Source: Neochlamydia sp. AcF84
Lineage (GTDB): Bacteria; Chlamydiota; Chlamydiia; Chlamydiales; Parachlamydiaceae
Direction: 5' to 3'
NCBI RefSeq assembly: GCF_011087585.1
Contig: NZ_VJOT01000073.1
Location: 32,979 to 96,978 of the forward strand
DNA length: 64,000 nucleotides
Positions 29,344 to 37,019 of this stretch are shown here, one piece after another; position 1 is the stretch's first letter, and each line of letters starts with the position of its first letter. The position numbers and the translations under genes were made by a program. The notes below the pieces were generated by a model. It had not been told where the DNA came from and ran no database searches. It saw nothing but the letters and a program-made list of their open reading frames with translations.

Positions 29344-32097
29344 TCATTCATTCATAGCATCTACGAGGAAGGGAAGCTTGGCAGATAGCTGGTTTATCTC
29401 CTCAGCAAGATTACTTATTAGATTATTTTCTAAGTTAAGCATTTGCAGCCTAGATAACTCTCCTAAGCAGGAAGGCAATGAGCTAAGCTGATTATGCTCT
29501 AAAATAAGCTCTTGCAAATTAGATAACCTTCCTATCTCGTTGGGAAGAGAAGTAAGCCGATTGTTGCTTACATAAAGCCTTTGGAGTTCACAAAGATGCC
29601 CTATCTCACTAGGAAGAGATACAAGTTGGTTGTGCTCTAGAATAAGCTCTTGCAGGCGGTGCATCTGCCCTATTTCAGGGGGAAGATAGGTAAGTTGATT
29701 GTGATTTAAGGTAAGCACCTTAAGGTTAGATAGTTTTCCTATCTCGGCAGGGAGATAAATGAGTTGATTATGATCTAAAGTGAGTTCTTCCAGCTGAAAC
29801 ATTCGATCGATCTCATCAAAAAGAGAAGTAAGTTGATTATACTCTAAAGAAAGTTTTCGCAAGTAAATAAGCCATTGCATAGCTGCAGGCAGATTGGCAA
29901 GCTGATTATTATCCAAGGTGAGAACTTCTAACTTAAGCAATTTTCCTACTTGTTCAGGAAGAGAGGTAAGTTGATTGTATTCTAAAGAGAGCTCTTCTAA
30001 GTGAAATAAATCCTCTATTTCGCCAGAAAGAATGGTTAATAGGTTATGATTCAAAGTAAGTTTTTGTAACTTCAATAGTTTCCCTATTTGTACAGGAAGA
30101 GAGGTAAGTTGATTATGATCTATATTGAGCTTTTGCAAATTAGATAAAAGCCCTATTTCGTTAGGAAGTGCGGTTAATAAATTGTTGCTTAGGTTAAACT
30201 TTCGTAGTTTAGAGAGCTGCCCTATCTCAGCAGGAAGAGAACTAAGCTGGTTATTCTCTAAAATAAACTCCTGCAATTGAGATAGATCTCCTATTTCTTG
30301 AGGAAGAGAAGTAAGTAAATTGCTGTGTGCGTAAAGTTTTTGTAGCTCGGTTAGTTGACCTATCTGAGCCGGAAGAGAGCTAAGCTGGTTATACACTATA
30401 GCAAGTTCTTGCAGCTGAGATAAACCTCCTATTTCTTGGGAAATGGAGGTAAGTAAATTTTCGTTTGCATAAAGTTTTTTTAGTTCATTTAGCTGACCTA
30501 TCTCCCCAGGAAGGGAGCTAAGCTGGTTATGGTCTAAAATAAGTTCTTGCAGTTGAGATAAACCTCCTATTTCTTGAGGAAGAGAAGTAAGGAGATTATT
30601 GCTTACATAAAGTATTTGCAGCTCAGTTAGCTGCCCTATCTCATCAGGAAGAGAGCTAAGCTGGTTATGTTCTAAAATAAGTTCTTGCAGCTGAGATAGA
30701 CCTCCTATTTCTTGAGGAAGAGAAGTAAGGAGATTATTGCTTACATGAAGCATTTGTAGCTCAGTTAGCTGCCCTATCACAGGGGGAAGAGAATTAAGCT
30801 GGTTATGCTCTAAAATAAGTTCTTGTAGTTGAGATAGACCTCCTATTTCTTGAGGAAGAGAAGTAAGGAAATTATTGCTTACATGAAGCATTTGTAGCTC
30901 AGTTAGCTGCCCTATCACAGGGGGAAGAGAATTAAGCTGGTTATGGTCTAAAAGAAGCCCTTGCAGCTGCGATAAATCTCCTATTTCTTGGGGAAGGGAG
31001 GTAAGTAGATTATTGTATACAAAAAGATTTTTTAGTTCCCCCAATCTCCCTATCCCAGCAGGGAGAGAGCTAAGTTGGTTGTGTTCTAGATTAAATTGTT
31101 GCAGCTTGTACAGCTGATCTATTTCTTCCGGAAGAATGGTAAGCTGATTATGTTGTAAAGCAAGCACTTTAAGCTTGCTCAGTTGGCCTATCTCAGCAGG
31201 AAGAGTAGTAAGCTGATTGTACTCTACAGTAAGAGCTTGTAGTTGAGATATCTGGCCTATCTCAGCAGGAAGAGAAATGAGTTGGTTGTACTCTAGATAA
31301 AGACCATCTAGCTGGGACAGTTGCCCTATTTCAGTAGGAAGCCTGGTTAGTTGGTTATGATCCAAGTAGAGGATCTCTAAGAGAGATAATGCTCCTATCT
31401 CTTTAGGAAGGGCCGTGAGCTGATTGTGATTTAAATATAGCTTCTGCAGCTTGGATAACAATCCTATCTCTGGTGGAAGAATAGTCAGATTGTTTTTGGC
31501 TAAAGAAAGTGTTTGTAGGCAAGACAATAACCCTATCTCGGGCGGTAAATAAGTCAAACCCATTTTCTTTAGGTTTAAATCTATGATATCTGCACCATAT
31601 CTTTCAAGCCAAGGTCTAAAAAGAGCTCCTTTTTTTTCTACGGTCAAGTGTATGATTTTTTCATCCTCTAAATATTCTTTTCCACCCTCCAGAACTCCCC
31701 ACAATAAAAGACGATTAATATTGACTAGGTAAGAATAATAGTTAGCTAATGTCAAGTACCTCTTTTCCTCAGTCTTCCATTTAAATTCTGAGGGGGAAAA
31801 AGATTTAGCTAATTTAAAAAGATGCCTGAAAATCTCATTTATCTTTTTTATATACGAAAACTGAGCATCAATTTGATAGATTTTATCTATAATGAGTGCT
31901 TGCTCGGTAACGTTTCCTTTAGGAAAATGCACACGACCTATCTTTTTATAAAGGTTTACCATTACTTCATTTGACAGAATATGGTGCCATTTCGCGCAAA
32001 CGCCGAGCAAAGACGGGTGGGCACAACTCTCCAAGATAGGAGTTAAAATTTCATTAGGTAATTGCTCAATGGTAATAGAAGAAGTGAAAGGATGCAT
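29344..32097 (-). CDS. F-box and leucine-rich-repeat protein, putative host-directed effector
   Basis: A 917-residue protein. Residues about 9-45 (IEQLPNEILTPILESCAHPS) form an F-box-like helix bundle; about 50-165 is helical linker; about 165-905 is an unbroken array of about 31 LRRs of 23 residues, consensus LxLxHNQLTSLPxEIGxLSxLQ. This is the bacterial-type SDS22-like LRR seen in secreted ubiquitin-ligase effectors and in Neochlamydia F-box/LRR families. By analogy it would recruit Skp1/Cullin via the F-box and bind host targets through the LRR solenoid; this is inference. No catalytic domain is visible. The middle part (repeats 8-18) is a recent two-LRR tandem array. Confidence 0.88.
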   Translation of the reverse strand: MHPFTSSITIEQLPNEILTPILESCAHPSLLGVCAKWHHILSNEVMVNLYKKIGRVHFPKGNVTEQALIIDKIYQIDAQFSYIKKINEIFRHLFKLAKSFSPSEFKWKTEEKRYLTLANYYSYLVNINRLLLWGVLEGGKEYLEDEKIIHLTVEKKGALFRPWLERYGADIIDLNLKKMGLTYLPPEIGLLSCLQTLSLAKNNLTILPPEIGLLSKLQKLYLNHNQLTALPKEIGALSLLEILYLDHNQLTRLPTEIGQLSQLDGLYLEYNQLISLPAEIGQISQLQALTVEYNQLTTLPAEIGQLSKLKVLALQHNQLTILPEEIDQLYKLQQFNLEHNQLSSLPAGIGRLGELKNLFVYNNLLTSLPQEIGDLSQLQGLLLDHNQLNSLPPVIGQLTELQMLHVSNNFLTSLPQEIGGLSQLQELILEHNQLNSLPPVIGQLTELQMLHVSNNLLTSLPQEIGGLSQLQELILEHNQLSSLPDEIGQLTELQILYVSNNLLTSLPQEIGGLSQLQELILDHNQLSSLPGEIGQLNELKKLYANENLLTSISQEIGGLSQLQELAIVYNQLSSLPAQIGQLTELQKLYAHSNLLTSLPQEIGDLSQLQEFILENNQLSSLPAEIGQLSKLRKFNLSNNLLTALPNEIGLLSNLQKLNIDHNQLTSLPVQIGKLLKLQKLTLNHNLLTILSGEIEDLFHLEELSLEYNQLTSLPEQVGKLLKLEVLTLDNNQLANLPAAMQWLIYLRKLSLEYNQLTSLFDEIDRMFQLEELTLDHNQLIYLPAEIGKLSNLKVLTLNHNQLTYLPPEIGQMHRLQELILEHNQLVSLPSEIGHLCELQRLYVSNNRLTSLPNEIGRLSNLQELILEHNQLSSLPSCLGELSRLQMLNLENNLISNLAEEINQLSAKLPFLVDAMNE
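30240..31030 (-). repeat. 138-bp tandem repeat inside the LRR gene (two-LRR supra-repeat)
   Basis: The same DNA phrase (CCTCCTATTTCTTGAGGAAG on the plus strand, or a near copy) recurs at about 30287, 30425, 30563, 30701, 30839 and 30977, exactly 138 bp apart. 138 bp encodes two 23-residue LRRs, alternately LTSLPQEIGGLSQLQ and LSSLPxEIGQLTELQ. Adjacent units differ at only a few bases, much closer than LRRs elsewhere in the gene. Confidence 0.9.
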
Positions 32098-32566
32098 GTG
32101 GTTATCTCCTTAATTTTTGGGTCAAAACCCCTGCATGATAAACTCAGCATAGGGTAAAAACATAAAACTAACAAGAAAATCTTTGATGTAACCCTTTAAC
32201 AATGAGGTGTAAAGACATAAATATTGCCAGAAAGGGTATAAAATCTTCTATCAAGCAAAGGGGTGATGATAAGTTCGTCTCCTGCTTGATCCTGCCCAGC
32301 GATTATCAAACAGGCCTTGGCTGAAATACTTAAAAAGCCCTCCAGGTTATCTTTTTTAAGTCTAGATACCACTTAAAAAGGCTATTGAGAAATTCACTCA
32401 TCTACAATTTTTTAGATAAAATCTTTGGGCTTAATTTTTAAAAGGATAAGCTTCCATTCGCTACTTTGTCGCAGCTGCATTCTCTTCTATGTGAAAAAGA
32501 GAACTTAAAGGAAGAAATCTGTTTTAAATTCAGATTTTGAAATATTTTATCAGCATAAGTAAACAA
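32098..32566. other. Intergenic region with two strong hairpins
   Basis: No gene is seen. It holds an imperfect hairpin at 32250-32290 (8-bp arms ATCAAGCA/TGCTTGAT, then inner GATGA/TCGTC) and an AT-rich hairpin at 32351-32380 (arms CTTTTTTAAGT/ACTTAAAAAG, one bulged T, 9-base loop). Neither is followed by a T tract on either strand, so their role is open: leader of the LRR gene or 3' end of the uracil-DNA glycosylase transcript. Confidence 0.55.
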
Positions 32567-33253
32567 TCATTTGTCTTTTTTAATTTCTTCAAGCAGATCG
32601 TAAAACATTTTCTCTGTCAATGTACCTGTATTGACATTCCGTGGCGTAGGATGATAACTACAATAAAGCTTAAGGCCATTTTCTAGCCTATAGAAAGCGC
32701 CATGCTTAAATTTTATTCCTTTTGTGGATAGGCCTTTCTTTTTTAATGCTAATAAAAAGGCATCGAAAGCTAATTTTCCCAGTACTAGGATTACACGCAA
32801 TTTAAAGAGCATTTCTATTTCTTGCATATAGTAGGGGTGGCAATTCATACATTCTTGACGAGTAGGCTTATGTTTAGGAGGAAAACATTTGACCGCTGCC
32901 GTTAGATAACAATCCTTTAATATTAAGCCGTCATCTAAAGACTCGGATATAGGTTGATTTGCCCACCCCTGCGCATAAAGCGCTTTGACTAAAAAACGTG
33001 CAGTTGCGTCGCCTGTAAAAACGCGTCCCGTCCTGTTTCCTCCATCTCCCGCAGGGGCAAGCCCCGTAATCAATAACCAGGCTTGTTGATCGCCAAAGCC
33101 TGGCAAAGGCTTTCTCCAATATTTTTGATGCTCGTAGAGAGGCCTAGCAGGTACCGTTTCGCGATGAGCCACAAGACGCGGACACTTTCGGCAATTGATG
33201 ACCGTTGCTTGAAAATTTTTCCACATCGATAAGTTATTTGTTTTAGTAACCAT
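32567..33253 (-). CDS. Uracil-DNA glycosylase, family 5 (UDGb), Fe-S type
   Basis: A 228-residue glycosylase. Motif A is GLAPAGDGGNRTGRVFTGD (from about residue 64) and motif B is HPTPRNVNTGTLT, both matching family 5 (UDGb) enzymes that excise uracil and other deaminated bases. Cysteines at C21 and C24 (CRKCPRL) with later KCFPP and ECMNCHP provide the expected 4Fe-4S ligands. UDGb lacks the polar catalytic residue of family 4 in motif A, and here GLAPAG fits that type. It stands alone with long flanking spaces. Confidence 0.88.
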   Translation of the reverse strand: MVTKTNNLSMWKNFQATVINCRKCPRLVAHRETVPARPLYEHQKYWRKPLPGFGDQQAWLLITGLAPAGDGGNRTGRVFTGDATARFLVKALYAQGWANQPISESLDDGLILKDCYLTAAVKCFPPKHKPTRQECMNCHPYYMQEIEMLFKLRVILVLGKLAFDAFLLALKKKGLSTKGIKFKHGAFYRLENGLKLYCSYHPTPRNVNTGTLTEKMFYDLLEEIKKDK

Positions 33254-33482
33254 ACCCCAACTTCTCCTTCTCCTTATTTATCCTCACTGAAATTATTAAA
33301 GAGCTATCAAGTTTCAAAAGGCGCCTAATCCTATAATTTTCTTATAACGCAGGGACCAAAAACCCTTAAAGCCTAAAAAATTAGGTAACAGCCTTTCTTC
33401 TAGCTAGCCGGCTCTTACATAACATTCATTTTCAGGAATTTTTTATGCTTTGTACCAGGCATTTCTGGCAGCATACAAGACT

Positions 33483-33548
33483 AGCCTAGCTAATGAACCC
33501 ATTTTATAGTTATTAAGTATTTTAAAATTATTTTATTGGCTAGGCTAC
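33483..33548 (+). terminator. Terminator-like long-loop inverted repeat
   Basis: Arms of 13 bp pair with one G-T wobble, the loop is 40 bases, and C plus six T follow directly, with more T runs after. A loop this long is unusual for an intrinsic terminator, so it could instead be the ends of a small vanished element. No plus-strand gene is read toward it. Confidence 0.35.
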
Positions 33549-33787
33549 TTTTTTAGAATTTTTTTGTTTTTTTAAGATGGGGTGACTATCTTTTACTTTA
33601 GCTACAACTAAAAGCTTACGGGATAGGTTATAACGCTCCTTCCCTTGATAAGGTTTAATGAAGTATTCTAAATTTAACCCTAAGCCAGCTAAAAGGCAGA
33701 ATTTTTGTTACATTTCCCCTTTATCATTTGCAACTACCCCATAACATTTTTTTAATTACTTACTAGTTACCAAGTCACTATCGGAAT

Positions 33788-33804
33788 ATAAAATAATATT
33801 TTAT
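33788..33804. promoter_or_regulatory. Candidate AbiE operator palindrome
   Basis: A 7-bp arm palindrome, ATAAAAT and ATTTTAT around AAT, about 50 bp before the first possible abiEi start. AbiEi antitoxins are known to autoregulate by binding inverted repeats in their promoter; the link here is by position only. Confidence 0.3.
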
Positions 33805-33856
33805 CATCAATTTGCTAAGAATTCATTTTAAAAAATCTCTTGACTACGAATCTTAA

Positions 33857-34510
33857 ATGGATAAAAATGTAGTAAAAAGTCAACATTTACTATCATTACT
33901 ATCCATGAATGCAAAACAGAAAGCCCTTGATCTTTTTAAGAAAAACCACGGACTGCTGAGGACTGCAGAAGCGATCCGTTTAGGCATTCATCCTCGAACA
34001 TTATATCAAATGCGAGATGAAGGGCTTTTAGAGCAATTAGCTAAGGGAGTCTATCGTTTAACAGAGTTACCTGATTTTTCTGAGCCTGACTTAGTACTGG
34101 TATCTAAGAAAATCCCCCAAGGTATTATTTGCCTAATTTCAGCTTTGGCCTACCATGAAATCACTACCCAGATTCCCCACTTTGTCTACGTTGCCCTCCC
34201 CCTTAAGTCTAGAAAGTCCTGTTTGGAGTATCCCCCCATTCGTTACTTTTACTATTCTGAAAAAGTCTATAGTCAAGGCCTTGAAACAATACTAATAGGA
34301 GGATACCCAATCAAAATCTATAATATTGAAAAGACCTTAGCTGACTGTATTAAATTTCGTAATAAAATTGGCAAAGGGGTGGTTATTGAAGCCTTAAAAA
34401 TGTACTGGCAACGTAAGAATACCCAAATCGATAGATTATATGAATATGCAAAGTTAAACCGCGTGGAAAAAATTCTTCATCCCATGATGGAAACAATAGT
34501 CAGTCAATAG
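33857..34510 (+). CDS. abiEi: AbiEi-type antitoxin / transcriptional regulator
   Basis: A 217-residue protein of the type IV toxin-antitoxin AbiE family: N-terminal winged helix (LRTAEAIRLGIHPRTLYQMRDEGLLEQLAKGVYRL, about 33-68), then the conserved PQGIICLISALAYHEITTQIP, VYVALP and YNIEKTLADCIKFRNKIG segments of the C-terminal antitoxin domain. AbiEi represses its own operon and neutralises AbiEii. An alternative start is the ATG at 33905 (MNAKQKALDLF); no clear ribosome binding site decides. It sits 2 bp before the toxin gene. AbiE systems act in phage abortive infection and mobile-element maintenance. Confidence 0.88.
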   Translation: MDKNVVKSQHLLSLLSMNAKQKALDLFKKNHGLLRTAEAIRLGIHPRTLYQMRDEGLLEQLAKGVYRLTELPDFSEPDLVLVSKKIPQGIICLISALAYHEITTQIPHFVYVALPLKSRKSCLEYPPIRYFYYSEKVYSQGLETILIGGYPIKIYNIEKTLADCIKFRNKIGKGVVIEALKMYWQRKNTQIDRLYEYAKLNRVEKILHPMMETIVSQ

Positions 34511-34512
34511 AA

Positions 34513-35361
34513 ATGGAAAAGCTTAAGAAAAACCTAGATGAATCTATTTATAGCCGTCTAAAGAATGTGGCTAAGCAAAGAAAAAGACCTGTTCAAGAAA
34601 TTCTAAAATATTATGCAATTGAACGCTTTTTATTTCGTTTAAGTGTCTCGTCTCATCAAAATTCTTTTTATTTGAAAGGAGGTTTGATGTTGATGGTCTG
34701 GAATCCTATGAACCATCGACCGACGGTAGACATTGATCTGCTTGCTAAAACCTCTAATACCATTTCCCATTTACACAAGATCATCCATGAAATCTGCTCT
34801 ACTGAAGTAATTCCTGATGGCCTATTATTTGCCGTAGAGTCGTTAAGATTATCGGAGGCCCAGTTAGAGGCAGAATATCATGGAATAAGTGCTTCATTTT
34901 CAGCTAAGCTATTTACCGCAAAGCTTCCCATGCGGATAGATTTTGGATTTAGTGATACTATCTTGCCTCAGCCTGCTATCGTAAAATATCCTACCCTTTT
35001 GGATTTACCTGCACCAACAATGAAAGGCTATACCCCGCAAACCTCAATCGCCGAAAAGTTTGAATCCATCATTCGTTTAGGATTTGCTAATACCCGCATG
35101 AAAGACTTTTATGACATCTGGCTATTGATTCAACAATTCGATTTCGATCGCGACGAACTGAAGCTCATCATTCAGCAAATTATCAAGAATCGTGGCACGA
35201 TTGTTAAAAGATCTCCCATAGCATTCGAGGAAGCCTTTTATAATCATTCACTAAAGCAAGATCAATGGAAGGCCTTTCTAAGAGATATTTCTCATGAAGT
35301 TATACCATTAGAACAAGTAATGCTTGATTTAAGAAATTTTTTCAGTGATCTTATTTTTTAG
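34513..35361 (+). CDS. abiEii: AbiEii-type nucleotidyltransferase toxin
   Basis: A 282-residue nucleotidyltransferase toxin. FYLKGGLMLMVW (G56, G57) and RPTVDIDLLAKT (D73, D75) give the polymerase-beta-like active site, and the conserved AEKFESIIRLG and RMKDFYDIWLL motifs of the AbiEii/MenT family follow. The known members transfer nucleotides to a cellular target (for MenT3, tRNA acceptor ends). All motifs are present and the frame is open at normal length, so this module looks functional, unlike the decayed Phd/RelE copies nearby. Two bases separate it from abiEi. Confidence 0.9.
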   Translation: MEKLKKNLDESIYSRLKNVAKQRKRPVQEILKYYAIERFLFRLSVSSHQNSFYLKGGLMLMVWNPMNHRPTVDIDLLAKTSNTISHLHKIIHEICSTEVIPDGLLFAVESLRLSEAQLEAEYHGISASFSAKLFTAKLPMRIDFGFSDTILPQPAIVKYPTLLDLPAPTMKGYTPQTSIAEKFESIIRLGFANTRMKDFYDIWLLIQQFDFDRDELKLIIQQIIKNRGTIVKRSPIAFEEAFYNHSLKQDQWKAFLRDISHEVIPLEQVMLDLRNFFSDLIF

Positions 35362-35539
35362 GATATGAATACTATAAAATATACACTATATGCAATTGAG
35401 CTAAGATGTTAAATCTCTTCTTAGTAACCTTCAGAGATGTCTTTAGACCTTAGCTTTTATAGGCCGCATATTGAAGTAAAACCTTATGAAGAGCATCTTA
35501 AGCATTTTTTTTCGACTCTATTTGCATTTGAAATGTGAG

Positions 35540-35645
35540 GCGCAGAATTGGGCAATAAACGTTTTTTATTCAACGGTAATGTGGTTAGTTGCTTGGCTTA
35601 AAGGCAGCCGTTTTATGATCTCTTTTGTCTTTCTCTTTACTAAAA
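35540..35645 (-). pseudogene. Fossil of the 3' end of the nudix gene (older copy)
   Basis: The DNA resembles the 3' part of the intact nudix gene at 38738-38845 (runs such as GGCAATAAACGTTTTTTATT and CAACGGTAATGTGG beside GGCAAATATTTTTTCCTTGG and CAAAGGTAATACAATCAG). It is heavily mutated. It lies just before the broken Phd gene, exactly as the second fossil lies before the intact Phd gene. Confidence 0.4.
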
Positions 35646-35691
35646 TATAACATGCCACTTTAGCTTCTCGCATGTTTTAATTCTGCTCTTG

Positions 35692-35724
35692 ATTAACATT
35701 TGTACAAATGGAAACATTGTTAAT
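35692..35724. promoter_or_regulatory. Candidate Phd/YefM operator palindromes
   Basis: A perfect 14-bp palindrome, CATTTGTACAAATG (35697-35710), sits inside a wider inverted repeat ATTAACA/TGTTAAT (35692-35698 and 35718-35724), about 20 bp before the antitoxin start. Phd/YefM proteins bind palindromes at this position to repress their own operon. Confidence 0.45.
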
Positions 35725-35744
35725 AGACATTAAGAGGTAAAAAT

Positions 35745-36002
35745 ATGAATACTAGAAAAGCTTTTTCTCAAGCATGGAGTGACCTAAAAGCAATCGTCAA
35801 TCATGTAGCATTTTTTCATCATCGCTATATTTTAACTTATAAGGGTAAAGATTTGGCCGCCATAGTGCCTATTGAAGATCTAGAAATGCTAGAGGCCCTA
35901 TACGATGAGCGTGATATCGAGGTAGCATAACGTGTAGACGAAGATATTAAAAAGCATGGCACCGTTAAATGGAAAGATATTAAAAGAGATTTCGGGCTGT
36001 GA
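35745..36002 (+). pseudogene. Phd/YefM-family antitoxin, interrupted by an in-frame stop
   Basis: The frame matches the intact antitoxin at 38094-38351 over the full 85 codons, but after DERDIEVA the arginine codon (CGA in the intact copy) is TAA at 35928-35930, leaving a 61-residue product. The sequence then continues in the same frame RVDEDIKKHGTVKWKD to the original stop. The lost C-terminal part is the toxin-binding tail in this family, so neutralisation is probably lost while the DNA-binding N-terminus (AAIVPIEDLE) may still be made. A good AGAGG ribosome binding site remains. Downstream the toxin survives only as about 15 codons from 35999 before a stop. Confidence 0.8.
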
Positions 36003-36245
36003 TTTCCGAGATTAAATTAAGTTGTACCATGCTTAAATATATTTAATAGACAAGGCTAACTTAAGGTTGGGGATAAATATTAAAAGGTTGAGGTCTGCAA
36101 GATTATAGCCAAACTTCCTATACATCGCTCAGCTACAAACTAGCAGACCAATTAAAACATCCGACTAGGTTAAATTTTGTAGTTACCTCAAAAAAGCATT
36201 AAGGCCACACTTGGGAGTGATATAGTATCTACTTATTATTATGAT

Positions 36246-36866
36246 TTATTTAAGCCCACATAACTTTATTCCAGGAAGTGCCCCCAAAAATTTTTCTAAA
36301 AATAGAGGGTCTACTCCTAAAGTAATTATAATCTCAGGTCTTTCTTTCATGGCATAAGAATGCTTATAATCTGATCTGTCAAGAGTTTCTTTAAGAAGGT
36401 TTATTTTACTTTGCTTGTCTTCATCATTAAGAAACTCTTTTTCTGCCTTAGCAATAACTTCTTCATATGAAAGTATGTTATAACTCTTAATAATATATTT
36501 TATAGATCCCTCAAAATCATTTCCGAAATTTAAGACTTTTTGTGATCTTTTTTCAAACTTTTCCATTATTTCAGGGACTGCCTCTATTAAATCTGGGGCC
36601 TTGAAAGTTATGTATTCATCCTGTGAGTGCCGCTCCCTCCATTTCAAAAAGCTTTTTGTATTTATAAAAATTACTGTTGGCTTTTTATCGACAAAACAGT
36701 TAATTTTAGTAGCAAAGCCTAATTTTTCTAAAATACATCCAATTATATTGAATCTATAATAATTCACTCCTGCTCTATGGGTCTTGGGATTAATATCATT
36801 TATCTTATTAAATCCATTGAAAAAACAGCGCCCATTATTAAAATTTACATTAATATTATCATCCAT
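36246..36866 (-). CDS. Orphan protein of unknown function
   Basis: A 206-residue protein starting MDDNINVNFNNGRCFF. The ATG at 36866 has a GAGG ribosome binding site 6 bases upstream; a TTG 12 bases earlier is also in frame. The stretch INVNFNNGRCFFNG ... HRAGVNYYRFNIIGCILEKLGFATK weakly recalls the C-terminal region of stand-alone PEP-synthase-like (pyruvate phosphate dikinase related) proteins, where a similar strand plus ILExLGF pattern occurs; this is a tentative likeness only. The rest is charged and helical. Low-GC codon use and its place between toxin-antitoxin debris and an IS element suggest recent arrival. Confidence 0.55.
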   Translation of the reverse strand: MDDNINVNFNNGRCFFNGFNKINDINPKTHRAGVNYYRFNIIGCILEKLGFATKINCFVDKKPTVIFINTKSFLKWRERHSQDEYITFKAPDLIEAVPEIMEKFEKRSQKVLNFGNDFEGSIKYIIKSYNILSYEEVIAKAEKEFLNDEDKQSKINLLKETLDRSDYKHSYAMKERPEIIITLGVDPLFLEKFLGALPGIKLCGLK

Positions 36867-37019
36867 AACATGCCTCAAATTTTTATTTATCGTAGTTTAG
36901 GTTAGCTTAAATCGGCCCAAGCATTCTTCGCATTTAATAAGTCCGTTTTATTAACTAGCATAAGAAAGGCCATTATTGCATGAGTTAGCCTAAGCAATTG
37001 CTTCTGGAAGAATTAAAAG

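Larger units (their letters stand above)
33254..33856. other. Intergenic region with terminator-like hairpin and AT palindrome
   Basis: About 600 bp without a gene. A 13-bp inverted repeat (TAGCCTAGCTAAT at 33483-33495 and ATTGGCTAGGCTA at 33536-33548) encloses 40 bases and is followed by a T-rich run, but no plus-strand gene precedes it. A palindrome ATAAAAT-AAT-ATTTTAT lies at 33788-33804, about 50 bp before abiEi, where an operator would be expected. Confidence 0.5.

Noticed and set aside
36100..36180. 7-bp inverted repeat GGTCTGC/GCAGACC near the decayed Phd copy
   Set aside because: The long loop (about 50 bases) and lack of a T tract or matching copies make it uninformative.
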